Positions 50,101-57,304 of a DNA stretch of 64,000 nucleotides are shown piece after piece. The DNA is from Halarcobacter anaerophilus (GTDB lineage Bacteria; Campylobacterota; Campylobacteria; Campylobacterales; Arcobacteraceae). Location: positions 2,666,001 through 2,730,000 of the forward strand of contig NZ_CP041070.1 in the NCBI RefSeq assembly GCF_006459125.1, written 5' to 3'. The notes below the pieces were generated by a model that saw only the letters and a program-made list of their open reading frames with translations, had not been told where the DNA came from and did no database searches. Made by a program: the position numbers and the translations under genes. Every line of letters starts with the position of its first letter. Within the stretch, counting starts at the first letter, position 1.

Positions 50101-53100
50101 CATCATTTAACGTTAATGTTGTTGTATCTTTTGTATCACTTACTGTTACTGTTGCTGTATCACTTGTATCTAGATCCTCGAAGTTTCCTCCAGTTGTACT
50201 TGTTACACTTACATCATAACTCTCACCATCGTTATATACATCATCACCTTGGATATCAAACGCTGTTGATTCTACTACTGTTCCTGCTTCATAATCAGTT
50301 CCAAACGTTACTGTTGCTCCGTTTGAAAGTGTTACTGTTAACTCTGTTTCAGGTGTATAATTTAAGCTTGCTCCTATGGTTGCTGTTCCACTTCCTTCAT
50401 CTACATTTACATCATTTAACGTTAATGTTGTTGTATCTTTTGTATCACTTACTGTTACTGTTGCTGTATCACTTGTATCTAGATCCTCGAAGTTTCCTCC
50501 AGTTGTACTTGTTACACTTACATCATAACTCTCACCATCGTTATATACATCATCACCTTGGATATCAAACGCTGTTGATTCTACTACTGTTCCTGCTTCA
50601 TAATCAGTTCCAAACGTTACTGTTGCTCCGTTTGAAAGTGTTACTGTTAACTCTGTTTCAGGTGTATAATTTAAGCTTGCTCCTATGGTTGCTGTTCCAC
50701 TTCCTTCATCTACATTTACATCATTTAACGTTAATGTTGTTGTATCTTTTGTATCACTTACTGTTACTGTTGCTGTATCACTTGTATCTAGATCCTCGAA
50801 GTTTCCTCCAGTTGTACTTGTTACACTTACATCATAACTCTCACCATCGTTATATACATCATCACCTTGGATATCAAACGCTGTTGATTCTACTACTGTT
50901 CCTGCTTCATAATCAGTTCCAAACGTTACTGTTGCTCCGTTTGAAAGTGTTACTGTTAACTCTGTTTCAGGTGTATAATTTAAGCTTGCTCCTATGGTTG
51001 CTGTTCCACTTCCTTCATCTACATTTACATCATTTAACGTTAATGTTGTTGTATCTTTTGTATCACTTACTGTTACTGTTGCTGTATCACTTGTATCTAG
51101 ATCCTCGAAGTTTCCTCCAGTTGTACTTGTTACACTTACATCATAACTCTCACCATCGTTATATACATCATCACCTTGGATATCAAACGCTGTTGATTCT
51201 ACTACTGTTCCTGCTTCATAATCAGTTCCAAACGTTACTGTTGCTCCGTTTGAAAGTGTTACTGTTAACTCTGTTTCAGGTGTATAATTTAAGCTTGCTC
51301 CTATGGTTGCTGTTCCACTTCCTTCATCTACATTTACATCATTTAACGTTAATGTTGTTGTATCTTTTGTATCACTTACTGTTACTGTTGCTGTATCACT
51401 TGTATCTAGATCCTCGAAGTTTCCTCCAGTTGTACTTGTTACACTTACATCATAACTCTCACCATCGTTATATACATCATCACCTTGGATATCAAACGCT
51501 GTTGATTCTACTACTGTTCCTGCTTCATAATCAGTTCCAAACGTTACTGTTGCTCCGTTTGAAAGTGTTACTGTTAACTCTGTTTCAGGTGTATAATTTA
51601 AGCTTGCTCCTATGGTTGCTGTTCCACTTCCTTCATCTACATTTACATCATTTAACGTTAATGTTGTTGTATCTTTTGTATCACTTACTGTTACTGTTGC
51701 TGTATCACTTGTATCTAGATCCTCGAAGTTTCCTCCAGTTGTACTTGTTACACTTACATCATAACTCTCACCATCGTTATATACATCATCACCTTGGATA
51801 TCAAACGCTGTTGATTCTACTACTGTTCCTGCTTCATAATCAGTTCCAAACGTTACTGTTGCTCCGTTTGAAAGTGTTACTGTTAACTCTGTTTCAGGTG
51901 TATAATTTAAGCTTGCTCCTATGGTTGCTGTTCCACTTCCTTCATCTACATTTACATCATTTAACGTTAATGTTGTTGTATCTTTTGTATCACTTACTGT
52001 TACTGTTGCTGTATCACTTGTATCTAGATCCTCGAAGTTTCCTCCAGTTGTACTTGTTACACTTACATCATAACTCTCACCATCGTTATATACATCATCA
52101 CCTTGGATATCAAACGCTGTTGATTCTACTACTGTTCCTGCTTCATAATCAGTTCCAAACGTTACTGTTGCTCCGTTTGAAAGTGTTACTGTTAACTCTG
52201 TTTCAGGTGTATAATTTAAGCTTGCTCCTATGGTTGCTGTTCCACTTCCTTCATCTACATTTACATCATTTAACGTTAATGTTGTTGTATCTTTTGTATC
52301 ACTTACTGTTACTGTTGCTGTATCACTTGTATCTAGATCCTCGAAGTTTCCTCCAGTTGTACTTGTTACACTTACATCATAACTCTCACCATCGTTATAT
52401 ACATCATCACCTTGGATATCAAACGCTGTTGATTCTACTACTGTTCCTGCTTCATAATCAGTTCCAAACGTTACTGTTGCTCCGTTTGAAAGTGTTACTG
52501 TTAACTCTGTTTCAGGTGTATAATTTAAGCTTGCTCCTATGGTTGCTGTTCCACTTCCTTCATCTACATTTACATCATTTAACGTTAATGTTGTTGTATC
52601 TTTTGTATCACTTACTGTTACTGTTGCTGTATCACTTGTATCTAGATCCTCGAAGTTTCCTCCAGTTGTACTTGTTACACTTACATCATAACTCTCACCA
52701 TCGTTATATACATCATCACCTTGGATATCAAACGCTGTTGATTCTACTACTGTTCCTGCTTCATAATCAGTTCCAAACGTTACTGTTGCTCCGTTTGAAA
52801 GTGTTACTGTTAACTCTGTTTCAGGTGTATAATTTAAGCTTGCTCCTATGGTTGCTGTTCCACTTCCTTCATCTACATTTACATCATTTAACGTTAATGT
52901 TGTTGTATCTTTTGTATCACTTACTGTTACTGTTGCTGTATCACTTGTATCTAGATCCTCGAAGTTTCCTCCAGTTGTACTTGTTACACTTACATCATAA
53001 CTCTCACCATCGTTATATACATCATCACCTTGGATATCAAACGCTGTTGATTCTACTACTGTTCCTGCTTCATAATCAGTTCCAAACGTTACTGTTGCTC

Positions 53101-56100
53101 CGTTTGAAAGTGTTACTGTTAACTCTGTTTCAGGTGTATAATTTAAGCTTGCTCCTATGGTTGCTGTTCCACTTCCTTCATCTACATTTACATCATTTAA
53201 CGTTAATGTTGTTGTATCTTTTGTATCACTTACTGTTACTGTTGCTGTATCACTTGTATCTAGATCCTCGAAGTTTCCTCCAGTTGTACTTGTTACACTT
53301 ACATCATAACTCTCACCATCGTTATATACATCATCACCTTGGATATCAAACGCTGTTGATTCTACTACTGTTCCTGCTTCATAATCAGTTCCAAACGTTA
53401 CTGTTGCTCCGTTTGAAAGTGTTACTGTTAACTCTGTTTCAGGTGTATAATTTAAGCTTGCTCCTATGGTTGCTGTTCCACTTCCTTCATCTACATTTAC
53501 ATCATTTAACGTTAATGTTGTTGTATCTTTTGTATCACTTACTGTTACTGTTGCTGTATCACTTGTATCTAGATCCTCGAAGTTTCCTCCAGTTGTACTT
53601 GTTACACTTACATCATAACTCTCACCATCGTTATATACATCATCACCTTGGATATCAAACGCTGTTGATTCTACTACTGTTCCTGCTTCATAATCAGTTC
53701 CAAACGTTACTGTTGCTCCGTTTGAAAGTGTTACTGTTAACTCTGTTTCAGGTGTATAATTTAAGCTTGCTCCTATGGTTGCTGTTCCACTTCCTTCATC
53801 TACATTTACATCATTTAACGTTAATGTTGTTGTATCTTTTGTATCACTTACTGTTACTGTTGCTGTATCACTTGTATCTAGATCCTCGAAGTTTCCTCCA
53901 GTTGTACTTGTTACACTTACATCATAACTCTCACCATCGTTATATACATCATCACCTTGGATATCAAACGCTGTTGATTCTACTACTGTTCCTGCTTCAT
54001 AATCAGTTCCAAACGTTACTGTTGCTCCGTTTGAAAGTGTTACTGTTAACTCTGTTTCAGGTGTATAATTTAAGCTTGCTCCTATGGTTGCTGTTCCACT
54101 TCCTTCATCTACATTTACATCATTTAACGTTAATGTTGTTGTATCTTTTGTATCACTTACTGTTACTGTTGCTGTATCACTTGTATCTAGATCCTCGAAG
54201 TTTCCTCCAGTTGTACTTGTTACACTTACATCATAACTCTCACCATCGTTATATACATCATCACCTTGGATATCAAACGCTGTTGATTCTACTACTGTTC
54301 CTGCTTCATAATCAGTTCCAAACGTTACTGTTGCTCCGTTTGAAAGTGTTACTGTTAACTCTGTTTCAGGTGTATAATTTAAGCTTGCTCCTATGGTTGC
54401 TGTTCCACTTCCTTCATCTACATTTACATCATTTAACGTTAATGTTGTTGTATCTTTTGTATCACTTACTGTTACTGTTGCTGTATCACTTGTATCTAGA
54501 TCCTCGAAGTTTCCTCCAGTTGTACTTGTTACACTTACATCATAACTCTCACCATCGTTATATACATCATCACCTTGGATATCAAACGCTGTTGATTCTA
54601 CTACTGTTCCTGCTTCATAATCAGTTCCAAACGTTACTGTTGCTCCGTTTGAAAGTGTTACTGTTAACTCTGTTTCAGGTGTATAATTTAAGCTTGCTCC
54701 TATGGTTGCTGTTCCACTTCCTTCATCTACATTTACATCATTTAACGTTAATGTTGTTGTATCTTTTGTATCACTTACTGTTACTGTTGCTGTATCACTT
54801 GTATCTAGATCCTCGAAGTTTCCTCCAGTTGTACTTGTTACACTTACATCATAACTCTCACCATCGTTATATACATCATCACCTTGGATATCAAACGCTG
54901 TTGATTCTACTACTGTTCCTGCTTCATAATCAGTTCCAAACGTTACTGTTGCTCCGTTTGAAAGTGTTACTGTTAACTCTGTTTCAGGTGTATAATTTAA
55001 GCTTGCTCCTATGGTTGCTGTTCCACTTCCTTCATCTACATTTACATCATTTAACGTTAATGTTGTTGTATCTTTTGTATCACTTACTGTTACTGTTGCT
55101 GTATCACTTGTATCTAGATCCTCGAAGTTTCCTCCAGTTGTACTTGTTACACTTACATCATAACTCTCACCATCGTTATATACATCATCACCTTGGATAT
55201 CAAACGCTGTTGATTCTACTACTGTTCCTGCTTCATAATCAGTTCCAAACGTTACTGTTGCTCCGTTTGAAAGTGTTACTGTTAACTCTGTTTCAGGTGT
55301 ATAATTTAAGCTTGCTCCTATGGTTGCTGTTCCACTTCCTTCATCTACATTTACATCATTTAACGTTAATGTTGTTGTATCTTTTGTATCACTTACTGTT
55401 ACTGTTGCTGTATCACTTGTATCTAGATCCTCGAAGTTTCCTCCAGTTGTACTTGTTACACTTACATCATAACTCTCACCATCGTTATATACATCATCAC
55501 CTTGGATATCAAACGCTGTTGATTCTACTACTGTTCCTGCTTCATAATCAGTTCCAAACGTTACTGTTGCTCCGTTTGAAAGTGTTACTGTTAACTCTGT
55601 TTCAGGTGTATAATTTAAGCTTGCTCCTATGGTTGCTGTTCCACTTCCTTCATCTACATTTACATCATTTAACGTTAATGTTGTTGTATCTTTTGTATCA
55701 CTTACTGTTACTGTTGCTGTATCACTTGTATCTAGATCCTCGAAGTTTCCTCCAGTTGTACTTGTTACACTTACATCATAACTCTCACCATCGTTATATA
55801 CATCATCACCTTGGATATCAAACGCTGTTGATTCTACTACTGTTCCTGCTTCATAATCAGTTCCAAACGTTACTGTTGCTCCGTTTGAAAGTGTTACTGT
55901 TAACTCTGTTTCAGGTGTATAATTTAAGCTTGCTCCTATGGTTGCTGTTCCACTTCCTTCATCTACATTTACATCATTTAACGTTAATGTTGTTGTATCT
56001 TTTGTATCACTTACTGTTACTGTTGCTGTATCACTTGTATCTAGATCCTCGAAGTTTCCTCCAGTTGTACTTGTTACACTTACATCATAACTCTCACCAT

Positions 56101-57220
56101 CGTTATATACATCATCACCTTGGATATCAAACGCTGTTGATTCTACTACTGTTCCTGCTTCATAATCAGTTCCAAACGTTACTGTTGCTCCGTTTGAAAG
56201 TGTTACTGTTAACTCTGTTTCAGGTGTATAATTTAAGCTTGCTCCTATGGTTGCTGTTCCACTTCCTTCATCTACATTTACATCATTTAACGTTAATGTT
56301 GTTGTATCTTTTGTATCACTTACTGTTACTGTTGCTGTATCACTTGTATCTAGATTATTATACTCACCTCCACCTGTCATACTTGAAACTGATACATCAT
56401 AAGATTCTGCATCTTTATATATATCATCTCCTTGTACAGGAAACGGTGTTGATGTTGATGTTGTTTCTCCTATATTAAATGTTATTGTTGAACCGTTGCT
56501 TAAAGTAAAAGTTACAGGACCATTGATTGGTGCGTCACTTAGGCTTGCCGTTATTGAAGCAGTTCCACTTCCTTCATAAACTGAAACACTATTTAAAGTT
56601 AACGATGCATTATTAATAACAATTTCCGGATTTGGATTTTCTTCAGGATCACTAAGATTAGGACCTGCATCAGTATCCAATCTTTCTCCTCTTGCAGTAT
56701 CATCAGCAGGAGTTACATCTTGTTCTGAAGTTTCATCTATACTTAAACTTTGATTGCTTATTAGGTCATCACCGGCTGCTGCTGCTTCCATTAGATCTAC
56801 CAATGCTCCAAAATTATCTATTATTGAACCATCATTATCGGCTAATGAACTTACAGACAGACTCTCTTTTAAAGCATTTATTATCTCTCCACTTTTAAAG
56901 TCAGGATTATTTACGGCATCTAATATCTCTTTTTCACCATCTGAAGTAGAAGAAACTCCCAATGCTGTGTTTAAAGCAAAGATATCATCAGGCTTATTAT
57001 TTTTAATAAGTTCAGCCATATTGTCAAGAGTTATTTCAAATCGTTGTCCCTCTCCTTGTAAGAATAATCGGACAGTCTGCTGTGAATCTGCCAAAGAGAA
57101 AGTAAATTTATCTGCTCCTAAAAAGTAGTATTGTTCCCCTTCTTGCGGCTTAAATTCCATTTTATTGGTAACATCTATTTGTTCTAAATCCCCGTTAATG
57201 TGTCTGATAATAAGTTTCAT
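38135..57220 (-). CDS. Giant type I secreted repeat adhesin (LapA/RTX-like)
   Basis: A 6361-residue surface adhesin, probably secreted by the exporter encoded at 31154-36449. Residues 1 to about 150 resemble a LapA-type retention module and end in the AAAAG motif (146-150), a possible LapG-type cleavage site. A Pro/Asp-rich linker and one diverged Calx-beta-like unit follow. Residues about 289-5151 are about 47 copies of a 103-aa Calx-beta/Ig-like unit (D-E-G-S-G-T-A-T, TGGNFEDLDTSDTATVTV). The C-terminal 1210 residues hold further Calx-beta-like domains, RTX-like GEGDDEV/GSGDDVI repeats (about 5690-5760), a VWA domain with MIDAS DVSGSMNDS (about 5940) and a type I secretion target region. 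It has no Sec signal. Start: ATG with an AAAAGG-type site. Confidence 0.93.
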   Translation of the reverse strand: MKLIIRHINGDLEQIDVTNKMEFKPQEGEQYYFLGADKFTFSLADSQQTVRLFLQGEGQRFEITLDNMAELIKNNKPDDIFALNTALGVSSTSDGEKEILDAVNNPDFKSGEIINALKESLSVSSLADNDGSIIDNFGALVDLMEAAAAGDDLISNQSLSIDETSEQDVTPADDTARGERLDTDAGPNLSDPEENPNPEIVINNASLTLNSVSVYEGSGTASITASLSDAPINGPVTFTLSNGSTITFNIGETTSTSTPFPVQGDDIYKDAESYDVSVSSMTGGGEYNNLDTSDTATVTVSDTKDTTTLTLNDVNVDEGSGTATIGASLNYTPETELTVTLSNGATVTFGTDYEAGTVVESTAFDIQGDDVYNDGESYDVSVTSTTGGNFEDLDTSDTATVTVSDTKDTTTLTLNDVNVDEGSGTATIGASLNYTPETELTVTLSNGATVTFGTDYEAGTVVESTAFDIQGDDVYNDGESYDVSVTSTTGGNFEDLDTSDTATVTVSDTKDTTTLTLNDVNVDEGSGTATIGASLNYTPETELTVTLSNGATVTFGTDYEAGTVVESTAFDIQGDDVYNDGESYDVSVTSTTGGNFEDLDTSDTATVTVSDTKDTTTLTLNDVNVDEGSGTATIGASLNYTPETELTVTLSNGATVTFGTDYEAGTVVESTAFDIQGDDVYNDGESYDVSVTSTTGGNFEDLDTSDTATVTVSDTKDTTTLTLNDVNVDEGSGTATIGASLNYTPETELTVTLSNGATVTFGTDYEAGTVVESTAFDIQGDDVYNDGESYDVSVTSTTGGNFEDLDTSDTATVTVSDTKDTTTLTLNDVNVDEGSGTATIGASLNYTPETELTVTLSNGATVTFGTDYEAGTVVESTAFDIQGDDVYNDGESYDVSVTSTTGGNFEDLDTSDTATVTVSDTKDTTTLTLNDVNVDEGSGTATIGASLNYTPETELTVTLSNGATVTFGTDYEAGTVVESTAFDIQGDDVYNDGESYDVSVTSTTGGNFEDLDTSDTATVTVSDTKDTTTLTLNDVNVDEGSGTATIGASLNYTPETELTVTLSNGATVTFGTDYEAGTVVESTAFDIQGDDVYNDGESYDVSVTSTTGGNFEDLDTSDTATVTVSDTKDTTTLTLNDVNVDEGSGTATIGASLNYTPETELTVTLSNGATVTFGTDYEAGTVVESTAFDIQGDDVYNDGESYDVSVTSTTGGNFEDLDTSDTATVTVSDTKDTTTLTLNDVNVDEGSGTATIGASLNYTPETELTVTLSNGATVTFGTDYEAGTVVESTAFDIQGDDVYNDGESYDVSVTSTTGGNFEDLDTSDTATVTVSDTKDTTTLTLNDVNVDEGSGTATIGASLNYTPETELTVTLSNGATVTFGTDYEAGTVVESTAFDIQGDDVYNDGESYDVSVTSTTGGNFEDLDTSDTATVTVSDTKDTTTLTLNDVNVDEGSGTATIGASLNYTPETELTVTLSNGATVTFGTDYEAGTVVESTAFDIQGDDVYNDGESYDVSVTSTTGGNFEDLDTSDTATVTVSDTKDTTTLTLNDVNVDEGSGTATIGASLNYTPETELTVTLSNGATVTFGTDYEAGTVVESTAFDIQGDDVYNDGESYDVSVTSTTGGNFEDLDTSDTATVTVSDTKDTTTLTLNDVNVDEGSGTATIGASLNYTPETELTVTLSNGATVTFGTDYEAGTVVESTAFDIQGDDVYNDGESYDVSVTSTTGGNFEDLDTSDTATVTVSDTKDTTTLTLNDVNVDEGSGTATIGASLNYTPETELTVTLSNGATVTFGTDYEAGTVVESTAFDIQGDDVYNDGESYDVSVTSTTGGNFEDLDTSDTATVTVSDTKDTTTLTLNDVNVDEGSGTATIGASLNYTPETELTVTLSNGATVTFGTDYEAGTVVESTAFDIQGDDVYNDGESYDVSVTSTTGGNFEDLDTSDTATVTVSDTKDTTTLTLNDVNVDEGSGTATIGASLNYTPETELTVTLSNGATVTFGTDYEAGTVVESTAFDIQGDDVYNDGESYDVSVTSTTGGNFEDLDTSDTATVTVSDTKDTTTLTLNDVNVDEGSGTATIGASLNYTPETELTVTLSNGATVTFGTDYEAGTVVESTAFDIQGDDVYNDGESYDVSVTSTTGGNFEDLDTSDTATVTVSDTKDTTTLTLNDVNVDEGSGTATIGASLNYTPETELTVTLSNGATVTFGTDYEAGTVVESTAFDIQGDDVYNDGESYDVSVTSTTGGNFEDLDTSDTATVTVSDTKDTTTLTLNDVNVDEGSGTATIGASLNYTPETELTVTLSNGATVTFGTDYEAGTVVESTAFDIQGDDVYNDGESYDVSVTSTTGGNFEDLDTSDTATVTVSDTKDTTTLTLNDVNVDEGSGTATIGASLNYTPETELTVTLSNGATVTFGTDYEAGTVVESTAFDIQGDDVYNDGESYDVSVTSTTGGNFEDLDTSDTATVTVSDTKDTTTLTLNDVNVDEGSGTATIGASLNYTPETELTVTLSNGATVTFGTDYEAGTVVESTAFDIQGDDVYNDGESYDVSVTSTTGGNFEDLDTSDTATVTVSDTKDTTTLTLNDVNVDEGSGTATIGASLNYTPETELTVTLSNGATVTFGTDYEAGTVVESTAFDIQGDDVYNDGESYDVSVTSTTGGNFEDLDTSDTATVTVSDTKDTTTLTLNDVNVDEGSGTATIGASLNYTPETELTVTLSNGATVTFGTDYEAGTVVESTAFDIQGDDVYNDGESYDVSVTSTTGGNFEDLDTSDTATVTVSDTKDTTTLTLNDVNVDEGSGTATIGASLNYTPETELTVTLSNGATVTFGTDYEAGTVVESTAFDIQGDDVYNDGESYDVSVTSTTGGNFEDLDTSDTATVTVSDTKDTTTLTLNDVNVDEGSGTATIGASLNYTPETELTVTLSNGATVTFGTDYEAGTVVESTAFDIQGDDVYNDGESYDVSVTSTTGGNFEDLDTSDTATVTVSDTKDTTTLTLNDVNVDEGSGTATIGASLNYTPETELTVTLSNGATVTFGTDYEAGTVVESTAFDIQGDDVYNDGESYDVSVTSTTGGNFEDLDTSDTATVTVSDTKDTTTLTLNDVNVDEGSGTATIGASLNYTPETELTVTLSNGATVTFGTDYEAGTVVESTAFDIQGDDVYNDGESYDVSVTSTTGGNFEDLDTSDTATVTVSDTKDTTTLTLNDVNVDEGSGTATIGASLNYTPETELTVTLSNGATVTFGTDYEAGTVVESTAFDIQGDDVYNDGESYDVSVTSTTGGNFEDLDTSDTATVTVSDTKDTTTLTLNDVNVDEGSGTATIGASLNYTPETELTVTLSNGATVTFGTDYEAGTVVESTAFDIQGDDVYNDGESYDVSVTSTTGGNFEDLDTSDTATVTVSDTKDTTTLTLNDVNVDEGSGTATIGASLNYTPETELTVTLSNGATVTFGTDYEAGTVVESTAFDIQGDDVYNDGESYDVSVTSTTGGNFEDLDTSDTATVTVSDTKDTTTLTLNDVNVDEGSGTATIGASLNYTPETELTVTLSNGATVTFGTDYEAGTVVESTAFDIQGDDVYNDGESYDVSVTSTTGGNFEDLDTSDTATVTVSDTKDTTTLTLNDVNVDEGSGTATIGASLNYTPETELTVTLSNGATVTFGTDYEAGTVVESTAFDIQGDDVYNDGESYDVSVTSTTGGNFEDLDTSDTATVTVSDTKDTTTLTLNDVNVDEGSGTATIGASLNYTPETELTVTLSNGATVTFGTDYEAGTVVESTAFDIQGDDVYNDGESYDVSVTSTTGGNFEDLDTSDTATVTVSDTKDTTTLTLNDVNVDEGSGTATIGASLNYTPETELTVTLSNGATVTFGTDYEAGTVVESTAFDIQGDDVYNDGESYDVSVTSTTGGNFEDLDTSDTATVTVSDTKDTTTLTLNDVNVDEGSGTATIGASLNYTPETELTVTLSNGATVTFGTDYEAGTVVESTAFDIQGDDVYNDGESYDVSVTSTTGGNFEDLDTSDTATVTVSDTKDTTTLTLNDVNVDEGSGTATIGASLNYTPETELTVTLSNGATVTFGTDYEAGTVVESTAFDIQGDDVYNDGESYDVSVTSTTGGNFEDLDTSDTATVTVSDTKDTTTLTLNDVNVDEGSGTATIGASLNYTPETELTVTLSNGATVTFGTDYEAGTVVESTAFDIQGDDVYNDGESYDVSVTSTTGGNFEDLDTSDTATVTVSDTKDTTTLTLNDVNVDEGSGTATIGASLNYTPETELTVTLSNGATVTFGTDYEAGTVVESTAFDIQGDDVYNDGESYDVSVTSTTGGNFEDLDTSDTATVTVSDTKDTTTLTLNDVNVDEGSGTATIGASLNYTPETELTVTLSNGATVTFGTDYEAGTVVESTAFDIQGDDVYNDGESYDVSVTSTTGGNFEDLDTSDTATVTVSDTKDTTTLTLNDVNVDEGSGTATIGASLNYTPETELTVTLSNGATVTFGTDYEAGTVVESTAFDIQGDDVYNDGESYDVSVTSTTGGNFEDLDTSDTATVTVSDTKDTTTLTLNDVNVDEGSGTATIGASLNYTPETELTVTLSNGATVTFGTDYEAGTVVESTAFDIQGDDVYNDGESYDVSVTSTTGGNFEDLDTSDTATVTVSDTKDTTTLTLNDVNVDEGSGTATIGASLNYTPETELTVTLSNGATVTFGTDYEAGTVVESTAFDIQGDDVYNDGESYDVSVTSTTGGNFEDLDTSDTATVTVSDTKDTTTLTLNDVNVDEGSGTATIGASLNYTPETELTVTLSNGATVTFGTDYEAGTVVESTAFDIQGDDVYNDGESYDVSVTSTTGGNFEDLDTSDTATVTVSDTKDTTTLTLNDVNVDEGSGTATIGASLNYTPETELTVTLSNGATVTFGTDYEAGTVVESTAFDIQGDDVYNDGESYDVSVTSTTGGNFEDLDTSDTATVTVSDTKDTTTLTLNDVNVDEGSGTATIGASLNYTPETELTVTLSNGATVTFGTDYEAGTVVESTAFDIQGDDVYNDGESYDVSVTSTTGGNFEDLDTSDTATVTVSDTKDTTTLTLNDVNVDEGSGTATIGASLNYTPETELTVTLSNGATVTFGTDYEAGTVVESTAFDIQGDDVYNDGESYDVSVTSTTGGNFEDLDTSDTATVTVSDTKDTTTLTLIAPDDVDENSTKVTYTLEVSNPPQGDLDVTVEVNGEEIHITIPDGQTSTTFDVDVREDDPYLEENDTISAEIVDHDGGNYETVSYNNDNNEVIIKDDADVTDVSLSATITKTTTIDVTNVGEEGSYTIKAYDLNGNEVSVSKNYDPNHSGFGVSSNTSNEGGSAADSELGSVYSHGEWKSEKLVVDFGDKELLSIDISFAWKNSNEKAVINFYKDGVKVGETIYDHGGSDTIDDVLTFRPSNGEPFDSIEFSAAINDNYTDHDYLIHNIAYKEVISDSTEITDDTEEVTFTIQTSNVPDPSKYDYINTFPTATVEVEDGSGNVSTYTVKLNEYGTGTLTVPSNGEDSLTATVTEVNGNFEDVNLDDASLQLTVALPESEDDSITINEDQTYTLTTDDFGNLSDDITKVRIETLPVNGILFLAGVAISSAAEISIRDIEDGKLKFEPTEDTDEDSSFDFKVSDGTNWSAQSNTTTIEITPVADTPDASINVTKVAEGTADSNNDFAVEIENGDSINNIGTSEDDIIQINKELVMNDRVELKEGDDTLILNKDINQVSLNLGEGDDEVIINGKINGTNNIDLGSGDDVIRINNIVTNNTHILGGDGKDTLYLDGNQSDYDFNWQTNNNGMIEGSITDIRGGGTIQYNQMETIVFSDGSYIGKEPEQVISTEDVYDVDLNAALNDLDGSESLTVQIEGVPDGATFNTDVLVDKGNGVWELTISEGERSIDYQDIKMTVPAGTEDVNLTIKATATEAGNGDISVETNSDAIPYSYNEINTINLSESSTNLLFTLDVSGSMNDSVRDSNGNWTTRLDIAVESIKSTIEAYKTNGETEVNLTLFNSTSKNIGWMSADDAIAYLSNLSFKYTDFGWGRSGYLIQYNNQDIDDLDSSSGTDYKDALDETMEINFNGHDADNTVAYFLSDGEPTEHENYVNSDRDSTIKDWKDYVEDNIDKLYAIGVGSGAEEDYLKIVQVQDGDEVIMVNDDSTLGDELLNTVNTTITGDVSDNIQGGDGEITIDNIVVDDVTYTKDDFPQDGISLDGDGTFKFNFDDGTYSYSAKSSEFDENAIKSFEVNSSDEDGDTTSFDVTIKVDTTPNDSAASTLSFDEPNDTIDLSDITASNIKVIDLENDSSQTLNLSLDDIKDIVDSDDNELIIRGDNGDEIEFNDSENWNKAIDKTQIEGEDGTFTEYTSTTNPNISIFVDDDINTDL
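41769..56355. repeat. Tandem array of about 47 copies of a 309-bp coding repeat
   Basis: The same landmark (TTGTATCTAG) occurs at 41821, 42130 and so on to 56344, a span of 14523 bases, exactly 47 times 309. The copies I compared are identical base for base, and translations of both the coding frame and the opposite strand are the same in every unit, so almost no substitution can be present. Homology starts at the GTTAATG at 41769 and ends near 56355. The 309-bp length keeps the frame. The copy number may vary or be mis-assembled, because the array exceeds short-read length. Confidence 0.95.
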
Positions 57221-57304
57221 AATCTTGCCTTTTTAAGTATAGATTTTTTTATAATTAACTATATAATAATTTAGTTTCTAAAAAGTTTCTTTAATTTTTT
57301 TTGA

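Noticed and set aside
41769-56355. CRISPR-like array
   Set aside because: The repeats are 309 bp, directly contiguous, coding, and without unique spacers. No cas gene is near.
41773-56478. A very long open frame on the plus strand opposite the adhesin repeats
   Set aside because: It is open only because one 309-bp unit has no stop in that frame and 309 is divisible by 3. Its translation is a Leu/His-rich low-complexity repeat with no domain, and the opposite strand encodes a sensible secreted protein.
56692-57128. Short plus-strand frames opposite the adhesin N terminus
   Set aside because: They lie antisense to a strongly supported gene, lack ribosome binding sites and show no recognisable composition.
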